Shown: positions 18,265 through 27,827 of the stretch, piece by piece
Position numbering within the stretch: the first letter of the stretch is position 1
Layout of the letters: each line of letters starts with the position of its first letter
Assembly: GCF_023195695.1 (NCBI RefSeq)
Contig: NZ_JALPQG010000003.1
Location: 248,001 to 312,000, forward strand
Origin: Aliiroseovarius sp. S1339
GTDB taxonomy: Bacteria; Pseudomonadota; Alphaproteobacteria; Rhodobacterales; Rhodobacteraceae
Direction of reading: 5' to 3'
DNA length: 64,000 nt
Made by a program: the position numbers and the translations under genes
The notes under the pieces: model-generated
Database searches by the model: none
Told to the model about the DNA's origin: nothing
Seen by the model: the letters and a program-made list of their open reading frames with translations, nothing else

Positions 18265-19371
18265 TTATCCGATCTTGCCGCGCACGCCTTCGCCCATCTG
18301 GGCGCGGTGCAGCATGACGTGATCAAGGATGACACAAGCCGCCATCGCCTCGCCCACGGGCACGGCGCGAATGCCAACACAAGGGTCGTGACGGCCCTTG
18401 GTGGTAACCTCGATCGGCTCGCCTGACTTGGTGATCGACTGGCGTGGAGTCAGGATCGAACTGGTTGGCTTCACGGCAAAGCGCACGACAATGTCCTGAC
18501 CGCTTGAGATACCGCCCAGAATGCCGCCTGCGTGGTTCGAGTTGAAGAGAGGGCCGTCCGGTCCCATCGAAATCTCGTCCGCGTTCTCGGTCCCTCGCAG
18601 CCCCGCAGCCGCCATGCCTTCGCCGATCTCAACACCCTTGACGGCGTTGATCGACATCATCGCAGCGGCCAGATCAGTGTCTAACTTGGCGTAAATCGGG
18701 GCACCAAGGCCAGCAGGGGCGCCGCGCACGACGACCTCGACCGCCGCGCCGACGCTGTCGTTTTCTTTGGTGCGCAGGTGCTGCAGGTAATCTTCCCATT
18801 CCTGCACAGCCGTATTGTCGGGCAGCCAGAATGGGTTTTGGTCAATCGCGTCCCAGTCGAACTTCTCACGATCCAGATGCAAAGCGCCCATCTGGGTCAT
18901 GTAGCCCTTGATCTGAAGCCCCGGCAGCAGCGTCTTCAGCGCCTCACGCGCCACGCCACCAGCGGCCACACGGGCTGCCGTTTCGCGGGCGGACGAGCGT
19001 CCGCCGCCGCGCGGGTCGCGGATACCATATTTCTGCCAATAGGTGATGTCGGCATGACCGGGGCGGAAGGTCTTTTCGATCTCGCCATAGTCTTTCGAGC
19101 GCTGATCGGTGTTTTCGATCATCAACTGAATGGGCGTGCCAGTGGTCTGACCCTCATACACACCCGACAGGATGCGCACCTGATCGGGTTCGTTGCGCTG
19201 GGTCATGTTCTTGTTCTGACCGGGCCGGCGTTTGTCGAGCCAGACCTGTATCATCTCAGCCTCCAGCGGCACGCCCGGAGGGCAGCCATCGACCGTCGCA
19301 CCCAATGCAGGTCCGTGGCTTTCACCCCATGTGGTGACGCGGAAGATATGACCAAAACTGTTCATCGACAT
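18265..19371 (-). CDS. aroC: Chorismate synthase
   Basis: AroC converts EPSP to chorismate, the last step of the shikimate pathway, using reduced FMN. The 368-residue protein has [18 protein letters not shown] near the N-terminus and [14 protein letters not shown] and [18 protein letters not shown], the three family signatures. ATG 19371 is chosen because AAGGAG lies 7 nt upstream; ATG 19365 is possible. Its stop is only 3 nt from that of the convergent thioredoxin gene. Confidence 0.97.
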   Translation of the reverse strand: MSMNSFGHIFRVTTWGESHGPALGATVDGCPPGVPLEAEMIQVWLDKRRPGQNKNMTQRNEPDQVRILSGVYEGQTTGTPIQLMIENTDQRSKDYGEIEKTFRPGHADITYWQKYGIRDPRGGGRSSARETAARVAAGGVAREALKTLLPGLQIKGYMTQMGALHLDREKFDWDAIDQNPFWLPDNTAVQEWEDYLQHLRTKENDSVGAAVEVVVRGAPAGLGAPIYAKLDTDLAAAMMSINAVKGVEIGEGMAAAGLRGTENADEISMGPDGPLFNSNHAGGILGGISSGQDIVVRFAVKPTSSILTPRQSITKSGEPIEVTTKGRHDPCVGIRAVPVGEAMAACVILDHVMLHRAQMGEGVRGKIG

Positions 19372-19434
19372 GCGCAGGCTCCTTCGTTGCAAGCGTGATA
19401 GCGAAGGCCCGCGCGAAAGGGAAGCGCATCGGCG

Positions 19435-20391
19435 TCAGGTCTGTTCGCGGCGGTGTTTGGGTTTCGGGCTGGGACCAGCGTCATAGCGCGGGTTGGGGTC
19501 TCGCAAAATCGGGTTGCGTTTGGACACCGATGGGCGGCTTTCGCGCCACACAATGAATATCCCTGAGGCAATGATAACCGACGCACCCACACCCACCCAC
19601 ATGTCGGGCAGTTCCTCAAAGAACAGCGCGCCAAACAGGGTTGCCCACAGGATTTGGCTGTATTGGCTGGGCGCCACCACCGCGGCGGGTGCGGCACGAT
19701 AGGCTGCAATGATCATTACCTGTGCACCGACGGACAACACGCCGAGGCTGGCAAACATGCCCAGTTCTGCAACTTCCATTGGGCGATAGACGAACGGCAA
19801 AACAAGCGCCATGAACAGGATCGACGACAGCATGGGATACAGGATCATCACGGCCGTGCGTTCTTCGCCACCGATCTTGCGCATGATGACGGACCCAAGG
19901 CTGGAACAGAACGCCGCGATCAAGGCGCAGATATGGCCGAACGAGATCTGCGTGACGCCGGGCCTGAGCACGATCAGAACGCCGATCAGGCCGACCACGA
20001 CCGCAGCCCATCGCTGCGCCCGCACCGTTTCACCCAGCACAAGCGCGGACATCGCGGTGATCAGAAGGGGGGTGGCGAACAGCAGGGCATAGACCTCGGC
20101 CAATGGCAGGACCGTGAAGGCGTAGAAGGCTGTGGACATGGCCAGAACCGATGTGGCCGACCGCAGAAGGATCAGCCACGGGTGACGTGGGCGGAAGTTG
20201 TCCACTTGTCGATCCGCCAGCATCAGGACCGACATCGGCACAAACGCAAAGAGCATCGCGAAGAAGATGATCTGAAACACTGAAAAGTTCACGCCGAGTG
20301 TCTTGATGACAGCATCGTGAGTGGCGAAAACGGCGAAGGCGGCGAAGGCAAAGCCCAGCCCCCTGGCGGGTGTATTTTGTGCGTTCGGCAT
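19435..20391 (-). CDS. EamA/RhaT-type DMT-superfamily transporter
   Basis: This 318-residue inner-membrane protein has about ten hydrophobic helices in two EamA repeats. Typical pieces are GFAFAAFAVFATHDAVIKTLG in helix 1, PLAEVYALLFATPLLITAMSALVLGE closing the first repeat, and AAVVAPSQYSQILWATLFGALFFEELP in the second. The C-terminus is a basic cytoplasmic tail with many Arg, Pro and Lys. Substrate unknown. It diverges from thiB, and the 5' part of the thiB leader is transcribed away from it, but nothing shows it to be thiamine-related. Confidence 0.88.
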   Translation of the reverse strand: MPNAQNTPARGLGFAFAAFAVFATHDAVIKTLGVNFSVFQIIFFAMLFAFVPMSVLMLADRQVDNFRPRHPWLILLRSATSVLAMSTAFYAFTVLPLAEVYALLFATPLLITAMSALVLGETVRAQRWAAVVVGLIGVLIVLRPGVTQISFGHICALIAAFCSSLGSVIMRKIGGEERTAVMILYPMLSSILFMALVLPFVYRPMEVAELGMFASLGVLSVGAQVMIIAAYRAAPAAVVAPSQYSQILWATLFGALFFEELPDMWVGVGASVIIASGIFIVWRESRPSVSKRNPILRDPNPRYDAGPSPKPKHRREQT

Positions 20392-20493
20392 GGAACGGCT
20401 CCGATATAGCGGTGTTAGCGTTCACATCGCCGATCAAACCCCCAACGTCAAGGGGGGCTTGCCAAGCCGGGGCAAACCCGTCAGGAATGGCCC

Positions 20494-20582
20494 CACCTCG
20501 GGGTGCCAGATCAAACTGGCTGAGATGCAAGACTTGCGAACCCGTAGAACCTGAACCGGCTAGAACCGGCGGAGGGAAGGTA
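20494..20582 (+). promoter_or_regulatory. TPP riboswitch (thi box) controlling thiBPQ
   Basis: The conserved core elements are all present in order: CGGGGTGCC near 20499, CTGAGA at 20520-20525, GAACCC at 20538-20543, ACCTGA at 20549-20554, a CCGG..CCGG hairpin and AGGGAA at 20573-20578. The P1 stem pairs ACCT (20495-20498) with AGGT (20578-20581). It lies in the leader of the thiamine transporter genes, which is where TPP riboswitches are expected to switch expression off when thiamine diphosphate is abundant. Confidence 0.95.
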
Positions 20583-20593
20583 ATTTGGTCGCC

Positions 20594-20626
20594 CCAAATG
20601 CCACTCCGTTCGGCGCATTTGGAGGA
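20594..20626 (+). promoter_or_regulatory. Expression-platform hairpin overlapping the thiB ribosome-binding site
   Basis: A perfect 8-bp stem pairs 20594-20601 with 20615-20622; the 3' arm takes in the first two G of GGAGGA (20621-20626), the thiB Shine-Dalgarno site. There is no T-run, so translational control is more likely than termination. Confidence 0.65.
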
Positions 20627-20630
20627 TACC

Positions 20631-21617
20631 ATGAAAAAGACCCTTTCATTTGTTGCAGGACTTGCACTGATGGCCCATTCGGCCGCAGCGGATACGCCCG
20701 TGCTTCAAGTCTATGCACCTGATTATTTCGCCTCGGAATGGGGGCCCGGCCCCGGCATCGAGCAGGGGTTCGAGGCCCAGTGCGACTGCGACCTGCAGTT
20801 CATCACCGGCGACGTTCTGCCCCGTATCCTGTTAGAAGGTGAACGCACCGACGCCGACGTTGTGATCGGTCTGAATACGGATGTAACGGCGCGTGCGCGG
20901 GCCTCTGGCTTGTTTGCTGCGCACGAGCAGGACACCAGCGCCCTGACGATGCCGGTCGCGTGGACCGACGATGTCTTCCTGCCGTTTAATTTCAGCTACA
21001 TGGCCTTCATCTTTGACAACACCAAGATGGAAACACCGCCCGCCAGTTTTGAAGCGCTGCTGGACATGCCCGATGACGTTAAGATTGTCATTCAGGACCC
21101 GCGCAGCTCGATCTCTGGTCTGGCGCTGCTGCTTTGGGTCAAGTCGATCTATGGTGACAAGGCCCCCGAGGCTTGGGAGCGTTTGGCCCCAAAAATCCTG
21201 ACGGTGACGCAGGGCTGGTCGCAAGCTTACGGAATGTTCACGGATGGCGAGGCTGACATGGTTCTGTCCTACACCACCTCGCCTGCCTATCACATCATCG
21301 CCGAGGACGACATGACCAAGTCTGCGGCGATATTTGAAGAAGGGCATTATCTGTTTGTGGAAATGGCGGCGAAGCTCAAGACCACAGATCAGCCCGAACT
21401 GGCAGACGCCTTTCTTGACTATGTGCTGACCGAGGAATTCCAGACGGCAATCGCGACATCGAACTGGTCGTATCCGTCGAAACTGGATGCCTCTCTGTTG
21501 CCTGAAAAGTTCAACCTGCTGGGTGTGCCGCAAAAGGCGATCTTCTATTCGGAAGACGAGGCTGAAGCGTTGCGCAAGCCTGCGTTGGACGAGTGGCTGA
21601 CGGCGTTCTCAAAATAA
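20631..21617 (+). CDS. thiB: Thiamine ABC transporter, periplasmic binding protein
   Basis: This is a 328-residue periplasmic solute-binding protein. A Sec signal peptide (basic MKKT, hydrophobic core, cleavage after about AHSAAA) starts the protein. The mature part begins PVLQVYAPDYFASEWGPGPGI, resembling ThiB, and contains YTTSPAYH in the ligand domain. ATG 20631 lies 4 nt after GGAGGA. Identity rests on resemblance plus the TPP riboswitch upstream and permease and ATPase genes directly downstream. It captures thiamine, TMP or TPP and passes it to ThiPQ. Confidence 0.93.
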   Translation: MKKTLSFVAGLALMAHSAAADTPVLQVYAPDYFASEWGPGPGIEQGFEAQCDCDLQFITGDVLPRILLEGERTDADVVIGLNTDVTARARASGLFAAHEQDTSALTMPVAWTDDVFLPFNFSYMAFIFDNTKMETPPASFEALLDMPDDVKIVIQDPRSSISGLALLLWVKSIYGDKAPEAWERLAPKILTVTQGWSQAYGMFTDGEADMVLSYTTSPAYHIIAEDDMTKSAAIFEEGHYLFVEMAAKLKTTDQPELADAFLDYVLTEEFQTAIATSNWSYPSKLDASLLPEKFNLLGVPQKAIFYSEDEAEALRKPALDEWLTAFSK

Positions 21618-21618
21618 A

Positions 21619-23187
21619 ATGGCACAGTCGGGCCGTATAAGTCGCCCCGCTTGGCTGTCGCACTGGCCCGGCCTTGTGGCCGCACTGCTACTGGTGGTGT
21701 TGGTGTTCGGCACCCTTTTGGCGGTGGCGCTGCGGGCGGAAGGCGGGCGGGGATTGGGGCCAGCGGACTGGGCCGCAATCCGTTTTACCCTATGGCAAGC
21801 GGTTTTGTCGGCGGGCGTCAGCGTTGTGCTAGCCATTCCGGTCGCACGGGCGCTGGCGCGACGCAGTTTCACGGGGCGCACGGCGCTTGTCACACTGTTG
21901 GGTGCGCCGTTCATCCTGCCGATCATCGTTGTCGTGCTGGGTCTGATCGCGGTTTTTGGGAACAAAGGGATCATCAGCATAACGCTGAGTGTATTCGGGT
22001 TTGAGCCGATTTCGATCTATGGATACCACGGAGTCATTCTGGCCCATGTGTTCTTTAACCTGCCCCTGGCGACCCGGCTAATCCTGCAAGGCTGGTTGTC
22101 GATCCCGGCCGAGCGGTTTCGTCTGGCCGCATCCCTTGGCATGGGTCCGACCGACATCGCACGCCTATTGGAACGCCCGATGCTGCGTGAGGTAATACCG
22201 GGCGCGTTTCTGGTAATCTTCCTGATCTGCCTGACCTCCTTCGCCGTGGCTTTGACACTGGGTGGGGGGCCGCGCGCGACGACGGTTGAGCTTGCGATCT
22301 ATGAAGCCTTTAAGTTCGATTTCAACCTTGGCCGCGCCGCACTTCTGGCGCTGATACAATTTGCGATGGGGGCAGGTGGGGCGCTGATCGCGTTTCGGAT
22401 AGCCATGCCCGGCGATATGGGCACCGGGCTTGATCGCGCGGTGCAGCGTTGGGACGACAGCCCGATCCAACGCGTGATGGATGTTGTGTTCATCACATTG
22501 GCCAGTTTGTTTCTGTTGCTGCCGTTAATGATGGTGGTGCTGAATGGTGTGCCGGGTCTGTTGTCGCTGCCCCCTTCAGTGTTTCAGGCTGCGATACGGT
22601 CACTTGTTGTAGCGCTGGGGTCGGCGTTCTTGACCCTGACGCTGGCGATGTCGATTGCGGCACTGGTTGTCCAGCGGGGGGCGTGGTTGGTCGAAGGCTT
22701 AGGGTATCTGACCATTGCAGCGTCGCCGTTGGTTGTTGGAACGGGGTTGTTTCTGATTCTGTTTCCCTTCGTAAAGCCGTCGGACCTTGCGCTGCCGGTC
22801 ACGGCCCTTGTGAATGCCGCGATGAGCCTGCCCTTTGCCCTGCGCGCCTTGGTGCCTGCACTGACCAGTGTTGAACGGGACTATGGCGCGCTGGCGGATG
22901 GGCTGGGGCTGCATGGGCTTACTCGCGTGCGCCTATTGTGGTTGCCGCGTATGCGCCAGCCGATCGGCTTTGCGCTTGGTCTGGCGGCGGCCTTGTCGAT
23001 GGGCGATCTTGGCGTCATTGCAATGTTCGCCGATTCACAGGGTGTTACGCTTCCTTTGCAGCTTTATCGCTTGATGGGGGCGTACCGGATGGAGGACGCA
23101 GCGGCAGCTGCTGTGCTTCTACTCGGCCTGTCGCTTTTGCTGTTCTGGATATTTGACCGCGGAGGTCGCGTGAATGCTGACACTTGA
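21619..23187 (+). CDS. thiP: Thiamine ABC transporter permease
   Basis: This is a 522-residue inner-membrane permease with about twelve hydrophobic segments, formed by two tandem binding-protein-dependent permease modules. Each module has an EAA-like loop contacting the ATPase: AASLGMGPTDIARLLERPMLRE in the first half and ADGLGLHGLTRVRLLWLPRMR in the second. This duplicated layout is typical of ThiP and iron permeases such as FbpB. The ATG follows the thiB stop by 1 nt, and the gene overlaps thiQ by 14 nt. Confidence 0.92.
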   Translation: MAQSGRISRPAWLSHWPGLVAALLLVVLVFGTLLAVALRAEGGRGLGPADWAAIRFTLWQAVLSAGVSVVLAIPVARALARRSFTGRTALVTLLGAPFILPIIVVVLGLIAVFGNKGIISITLSVFGFEPISIYGYHGVILAHVFFNLPLATRLILQGWLSIPAERFRLAASLGMGPTDIARLLERPMLREVIPGAFLVIFLICLTSFAVALTLGGGPRATTVELAIYEAFKFDFNLGRAALLALIQFAMGAGGALIAFRIAMPGDMGTGLDRAVQRWDDSPIQRVMDVVFITLASLFLLLPLMMVVLNGVPGLLSLPPSVFQAAIRSLVVALGSAFLTLTLAMSIAALVVQRGAWLVEGLGYLTIAASPLVVGTGLFLILFPFVKPSDLALPVTALVNAAMSLPFALRALVPALTSVERDYGALADGLGLHGLTRVRLLWLPRMRQPIGFALGLAAALSMGDLGVIAMFADSQGVTLPLQLYRLMGAYRMEDAAAAAVLLLGLSLLLFWIFDRGGRVNADT

Positions 23188-23866
23188 AGATACATGGGTT
23201 GATATGGGAGACTTCACGCTCGCCGCGGACCTTAGCGTGCCAGAGGGGCGGCGCGTCGCCGTGTTGGGGCCGTCAGGCGCGGGCAAGTCGACCTTGCTGG
23301 CGATGATTGCAGGGTTCCAGCCGCTGACGCGTGGCCGTGTGATGTGGCGCGGTGCGCCGATGACCGATGATCCGGCGGCGCGCCCGATCAGCATGGTGTT
23401 TCAGGACAACAACCTGTTTCCGCACCTGACGGTCACGCAAAATGTCGGCTTGGGGCTGCGGCCCGATTTGCGGTTGACGCGTGAGGATCGCAATCGGGTA
23501 GAGGCCGCGCTAGCTCGCGTAGGGTTGACGGGCAAAGGCGCGCGCAAGCCTGCGCAATTGTCAGGCGGCCAGATCGCGCGTGTGGCGCTTGCACGGGTCT
23601 TGCTGCGTGATCGCCCGATACTGTTGCTGGATGAACCCTTTGACGCGTTGGGACCAGCGCTGAGGGCTGAAATGTTAGACTTGGTTGGCGAATTGGCACG
23701 CGAGACGAAGGCCACGCTTCTGATGGTCAGCCACAACCCCGAAGATGCTCGGGTGATGTCGGATGATGTAATTCTGGTGGTCGATGGGCGCGCGTATGCT
23801 CCGGTACCGACTGCACAGATTTTTGACAACCCGCCAGACGCCTTGCGCGATTATCTGGGTAGGTAA
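23174..23866 (+). CDS. thiQ: Thiamine ABC transporter ATP-binding protein
   Basis: This is a 230-residue ABC ATPase. Walker A is GPSGAGKSTLL, the Q-loop is FQDNNLFPHLT, the signature reads LSGGQIARVALARVL and Walker B LLLDEPFDALGP, with the switch His in MVSHNPED. The missing usual R in the signature (GGQIARV rather than GGQRQRV) is common in ThiQ. GGAGGTC precedes the ATG inside the end of thiP. It powers uptake through ThiP. Confidence 0.92.
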   Translation: MLTLEDTWVDMGDFTLAADLSVPEGRRVAVLGPSGAGKSTLLAMIAGFQPLTRGRVMWRGAPMTDDPAARPISMVFQDNNLFPHLTVTQNVGLGLRPDLRLTREDRNRVEAALARVGLTGKGARKPAQLSGGQIARVALARVLLRDRPILLLDEPFDALGPALRAEMLDLVGELARETKATLLMVSHNPEDARVMSDDVILVVDGRAYAPVPTAQIFDNPPDALRDYLGR

Positions 23867-23890
23867 GACCAACCAGTCCCGCGAAGCAGA

Positions 23891-23914
23891 AAAGGGCGCC
23901 CGAAGGCGCCCTTT
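23891..23914. terminator. Bidirectional terminator between thiQ and petC
   Basis: A perfect 10-bp stem (23891-23900 with 23905-23914) with a 4-nt loop has A-rich and T-rich flanks on its two sides, so it can end both the thiBPQ and the petABC transcripts. It lies in the 69-nt convergent gap. Confidence 0.85.
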
Positions 23915-23935
23915 GTTGTTCAGAGTTAACTGGAA

Positions 23936-24733
23936 TTACAGGTCCAGATGTTTGCCCTTATGCGGCGCCCAGATCTTCTTGTTGGTCAGATACAGCAGCG
24001 ATGTCAGCAGCACCAACAGCAAGACCGAGACGAAGCCAGCTTGTTTGCGGGCCATCATCTTGGGCTCGGCAGTCCACATCAGGAAGGCGGAAAGGTCTTC
24101 AGCAATGTGGTGGGCAGAATTGTTGTGCCCATCGTCATACTCGACGCTTTCATCTTCGATCTGCGGAGGCATCGACACCCAGCCGCCCGGGAAGGCGGTG
24201 TTGCCATAAAGCACGCTGCCAGCCACTTCTTGTTCTTCACCGGTGAACCCGGTCAGGAAGCTGGCGATGTATTCCGCGCCACCGATACCGCGGAATAGCT
24301 GGTTCAGACCTGTGCCAGCGGGACCGTGGAAGCCCGCGCGGGCTTTGGCCATCAGCGACAGGTCAGGGCCCATGCCTTCACCCGACACGGTCGGGAAGAA
24401 GTCCGCCGGTATGGCCGGGCGATCTTCGTCTAGCTCTGCGTCATAGACCGAGAAGTTTTCGGCAGCATAGGCGCGCACTTCGTCTTCGGTGAAGTTCGGG
24501 CCACCTTCGTCAGCCAGCGAACGCAAGGGTACGTAACGCAGACCGTGGCAGGCCGAACAGACCTCGGTATAGACTTTCAGGCCGCGACGCAGCTGTTCTT
24601 GGTCATATTTGCCGAAGGGACCTTCGAACGAGAAGGCGATGTCTTCGATGTGACCTTCGTCGCCAGCTGCCAACGCACCACCAGTGGTGAGCGCCAGCGC
24701 GATGACGGCGGATGTTGCGAGTTTCTTGATCAT
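23936..24733 (-). CDS. petC: Cytochrome c1 of the bc1 complex
   Basis: This 265-residue subunit carries the c-type heme that passes electrons from the Rieske protein to cytochrome c. A Sec signal (about residues 1-23) precedes the mature domain. Heme attachment is CSACHG with Cys59, Cys62 and His63; by comparison with other c1 proteins the axial Met is in WVSMPPQ, Met188. A C-terminal anchor (about 237-257, [20 protein letters not shown]) holds it in the membrane. These are the only two cysteines, so the disulfide-bridged loop of R. capsulatus c1 is absent. ATG 24733 is preferred over an upstream in-frame codon because of GAGG nearby. It is 17 nt downstream of petB. Confidence 0.96.
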   Translation of the reverse strand: MIKKLATSAVIALALTTGGALAAGDEGHIEDIAFSFEGPFGKYDQEQLRRGLKVYTEVCSACHGLRYVPLRSLADEGGPNFTEDEVRAYAAENFSVYDAELDEDRPAIPADFFPTVSGEGMGPDLSLMAKARAGFHGPAGTGLNQLFRGIGGAEYIASFLTGFTGEEQEVAGSVLYGNTAFPGGWVSMPPQIEDESVEYDDGHNNSAHHIAEDLSAFLMWTAEPKMMARKQAGFVSVLLLVLLTSLLYLTNKKIWAPHKGKHLDL

Positions 24734-24750
24734 TGATCCTCGATCCTTTC

Positions 24751-26064
24751 TCACTCGGCTGCGCCGGGATAGTGGGCGTTGAAGTCTTCCTCGATGGTGG
24801 CCGGTGGCGTCGTGGGTTTTTCAAACAGACCCAGAAGCGGCAGGATGACCAGGAAGTATGCGAACCAGTAGGTCGCGCCAATCAGCGAAATCCAGTCATG
24901 CGGGAATTCCGTGTCGCGTGCCCCGACCCACATCAGAACGATGAAGTCGATGATCAGCAGACGGAACCACCACTTGAACGCTGGACGATACTGGCCCGAA
25001 CGAACCGATGAGGTGTCGAGCCACGGCACCAGAGCCATCACGAAGATGGAGCCGAACATGGCCAGCACACCGAAGAACTTCGCATCGACGATACCGCCGG
25101 TCAGGAAGCTTGCAGCTTGCACGGCCCAAACGTCGGCGGTGAAGGCACGCAGGATCGCGTAGAAGGGCAGGTAATACCATTCCGGAACGATGTGTGCAGG
25201 CGTCGATAGCGGGTTCGCTTCGATATAGTTGTCGGGGTGACCCAGATAGTTGGGCATGAAGCCGACAATGGCGAAGAAGATGATCAGCACGATGCCAAGG
25301 CCAACCAGGTCTTTGATGACGAAGTAGGGCCAGAACGGCAGGGTGTCTTTCTCGGCTTCTTCTTTCGACCCGGTGCGTACGTCAACACCGGTCGGGTTGT
25401 TGTTGCCCGTGGTGTGGAAGGCCCAGATGTGAACGGCAACAAGCGCTGCGATCACGAAGGGCAGCAGATAGTGCAGCGAGAAGAAGCGGTTCAGCGTGGC
25501 GTTGTCGACAGCCGGGCCGCCCAGAAGCCATGTTTGCAGGCCTTCACCGATGAACGGGATCGCCCCGAACAAGCCGGTGATAACCGTGGCACCCCAGAAG
25601 GACATCTGACCCCAAGGTAGAACATAGCCAAGGAAGCCGGTCGCCATCATCATAAGGTAGATCAGCATACCGATGATCCACGTCACTTCGCGTGGTGCTT
25701 TGTAAGAACCGTAGAACAGGCCGCGGAAGATGTGGATATAAACCGCCACAAAGAACAGCGACGCGCCGTTGGAATGAACATAGCGCAGCATATGCCCGCC
25801 GTTCACGTTACGCATGATGTGTTCGATAGACGCAAAGGCCATATCGACATGCGGTGTGTAGTGCATCACCAGAATGATGCCTGTCACAATTTGCATCACC
25901 AGACAGAAGGTCAGCACGATGCCCCAGATCCACCACCAGTTCAGGTTCTTGGGCGTGGGGATCATCAGCGTATCATATAGCAGACCAACGACGGGAAGCC
26001 GTTTGTTCAGCCATTTTTCGAACCCCGACTTGGGTTCGTAATGATCATGAGGAATTCCGGACAT
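24751..26064 (-). CDS. petB: Cytochrome b of the bc1 complex
   Basis: This 437-residue integral membrane subunit holds hemes bL and bH and the Qo and Qi quinone sites. Heme-ligating histidines lie in [16 protein letters not shown] with [10 protein letters not shown] (helix B) and [23 protein letters not shown] (helix D). The Qo-site PEWY motif is present in [18 protein letters not shown]. Eight transmembrane helices can be drawn. The length is typical of alphaproteobacterial cytochrome b. It lies 11 nt after petA and 17 nt before petC in the standard petABC order. Confidence 0.97.
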   Translation of the reverse strand: MSGIPHDHYEPKSGFEKWLNKRLPVVGLLYDTLMIPTPKNLNWWWIWGIVLTFCLVMQIVTGIILVMHYTPHVDMAFASIEHIMRNVNGGHMLRYVHSNGASLFFVAVYIHIFRGLFYGSYKAPREVTWIIGMLIYLMMMATGFLGYVLPWGQMSFWGATVITGLFGAIPFIGEGLQTWLLGGPAVDNATLNRFFSLHYLLPFVIAALVAVHIWAFHTTGNNNPTGVDVRTGSKEEAEKDTLPFWPYFVIKDLVGLGIVLIIFFAIVGFMPNYLGHPDNYIEANPLSTPAHIVPEWYYLPFYAILRAFTADVWAVQAASFLTGGIVDAKFFGVLAMFGSIFVMALVPWLDTSSVRSGQYRPAFKWWFRLLIIDFIVLMWVGARDTEFPHDWISLIGATYWFAYFLVILPLLGLFEKPTTPPATIEEDFNAHYPGAAE

Positions 26065-26075
26065 ATAAGCCTCCC

Positions 26076-26639
26076 TTAGCCCAGTTTGATCGTCGTTTCG
26101 TCGACAAACTCGGCGACGGGAACGGGCAGGTTTTCGGGTGCGGGACCCTTACGGATACGACCAGATGCGTCGTAATGCGAACCGTGGCATGGGCAATACC
26201 AGCCACCGTAGTCACCAGCGCCATCACCCAAAGGCACGCAGCCCAAGTGGGTGCAGACACCCATCATGACCAGCCATTCGCCCTTTTCGTCCATTGTGCG
26301 GTTTTCGTCGGCAGCGGAAAGTGTCGCATCCCGGTTGTCGTTGCGTGCGAGGCTATCTGGCAGAGAGGCTTCGTCATCGGCGCGGGCGGCGGCGATTTCT
26401 TCGTCGTTGCGGCGACGGATGAAAACCGGCTTGCCCAGCCATTTCACGGTGATTTGGCTGCCAACTTCAACGCCCGAGATATCCACACGGATCGAGCTGA
26501 GCGCTTTCACGTCAGCCGAGGGGTTCATCTGGTTGACCATTGGCCAAACTGCGGCACCGGCCGTAACGGCTGCGGCACCACCTGTTGCATAATAAAGGAA
26601 GTCCCGGCGGGATCCTTGGTGGTCGTCGGCTTGTGACAA
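26076..26639 (-). CDS. petA: Rieske iron-sulfur protein of the bc1 complex
   Basis: This is a 187-residue 2Fe-2S protein, the first gene of petABC. A Tat-type N-terminus ([17 protein letters not shown]) forms the single membrane anchor. Cluster ligands are in [10 protein letters not shown] and [13 protein letters not shown], giving two Cys and two His plus the disulfide cysteines. The start is TTG 26639, with AGGGAG 8 nt upstream; the frame is closed by a TAG a few codons further up, so no ATG or GTG start is available. The ~220-nt gap before it (26640-26858) should contain the petABC promoter; I could not pick one with confidence. Confidence 0.95.
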   Translation of the reverse strand: MSQADDHQGSRRDFLYYATGGAAAVTAGAAVWPMVNQMNPSADVKALSSIRVDISGVEVGSQITVKWLGKPVFIRRRNDEEIAAARADDEASLPDSLARNDNRDATLSAADENRTMDEKGEWLVMMGVCTHLGCVPLGDGAGDYGGWYCPCHGSHYDASGRIRKGPAPENLPVPVAEFVDETTIKLG

Positions 26640-26858
26640 GAGCGCATCTCCCTAGCTAGGTCGCAGAATTGCAACCGACACGACAGTAGACCGCCCAAAA
26701 GAGCAGTCCGTTTCGCGGCTGTTTATCCAAGGAATTGCGCCCCGTCCAGAAGTCATTAGGGCGCAGGCGCGGCTTTTCAAGGTTATGTTGCCGCATGTCA
26801 GCGCGCATAGTGTGGGAAAACCCGGCCAGATCGAGCTGCGTTTTGCGGTTTGAGCGAC

Positions 26859-27461
26859 TCAGCTAGGGGTCGTGGCCTTAAAGCTGTCGCGGGCAGAAAA
26901 CACGGCGAACCAATCGTCCAATGCATCACGCCCTTTGCGCCATTCACGGTCCGCGTGGCGAAAGTCGAGGTACCCCAACGCGCAGGCGACAGAAATTTGC
27001 GCCATATCCAAAGGGCCGGACAGATGGCTTATCCAGCGGGTGTTCAAGGCGTCAAGCGCACCTTCGATCTTACCCCATTGTGCGTCCATCCAGCCGCCAA
27101 ACTGCATGTCTTCAGGGCGGCAACGGTTTTCATAGACCATCAAGACGCCTGCATCCATGATGGCGTCGCCCGTTGCCTCAAGGGTCAGAACCTCCCAGAT
27201 GCGGTCATCGGGGTAAAGATTGCTTCCGGCGCGCGCATCCAGAAACCGTGTCACAACGCGACTGTCATAAAGCGTCGGCCCGTCGCTGCGGATAAGCGCT
27301 GGGATTTTTGACATCGGGTTGGCTGCAGTCAATTGTGGGTTTGGGTCGGTTGGCGAGGACACGACCTCAACCAGCTCAACACCGTCCTGCTGGCCCGTTT
27401 CCAGAATCATCATCCGAACTTTGCGCGCGAATGGCGATGCGGGCGAATAGATGAGCTGCAT
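26859..27461 (-). CDS. Glutathione S-transferase family protein
   Basis: This is a 200-residue GST-like protein beginning MQLIYSPASPFARKVRMMI, with the active-site Ser/Pro region of the thioredoxin fold and the glutathione-binding segment NPMSKIPALIRSDGPTLYDSRVV. The helical domain includes DMAQISVACALGYLDFRH, a family pattern. It differs from the GST at 2978 by having ASPFAR in place of a Cys-containing motif, so a Ser-type GST is likely. It follows a small membrane protein gene by 3 nt, suggesting one transcript. Substrate unknown. Confidence 0.88.
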   Translation of the reverse strand: MQLIYSPASPFARKVRMMILETGQQDGVELVEVVSSPTDPNPQLTAANPMSKIPALIRSDGPTLYDSRVVTRFLDARAGSNLYPDDRIWEVLTLEATGDAIMDAGVLMVYENRCRPEDMQFGGWMDAQWGKIEGALDALNTRWISHLSGPLDMAQISVACALGYLDFRHADREWRKGRDALDDWFAVFSARDSFKATTPS

Positions 27462-27464
27462 GGA

Positions 27465-27743
27465 TCAGACCTTCCGAAAACGGATACGGGTCAGGCTAAC
27501 GGCGTCAATCTCGATTCCGGGGCCATCCGTGCCAAGTCGAATCACACGCCGCACGCGTGCGGTGGCGTTCATCTGCTCGTTGTCACGGTGGGCGGTCATG
27601 CCTTCAGGGGCATCATCCAATGCATCTTCGTGACGCTGATCGCGCCGCCCAGGTTCGATAGAACGGGCAAAAGCATAAGTAGCAACAGCAACAGTGCCAT
27701 AACGGATGGCAAAGGCCGCAATAGGGGCAAGCGGTAGGGGCAT
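27465..27743 (-). CDS. Small protein of unknown function with one hydrophobic N-terminal segment
   Basis: This is a 92-residue protein that I do not recognise. The N-terminal segment PLAPIAAFAIRYGTVAVATYAF can span or sit on the membrane; the rest is soluble and charged, with several Arg and Asp residues. ATG 27743 has AAGGAGGA 4 nt upstream, an excellent site that makes this a real gene. The GST gene starts 3 nt after its stop, so the two are probably co-expressed. Confidence 0.72.
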   Translation of the reverse strand: MPLPLAPIAAFAIRYGTVAVATYAFARSIEPGRRDQRHEDALDDAPEGMTAHRDNEQMNATARVRRVIRLGTDGPGIEIDAVSLTRIRFRKV

Positions 27744-27827
27744 GTGATCCTCCTTCACATTAAATGTAGGGGCGAGGGGGCCGCATGTCCACTTTTCCCG
27801 TCAAAACGGCAGTCAATCGCCGATGAA

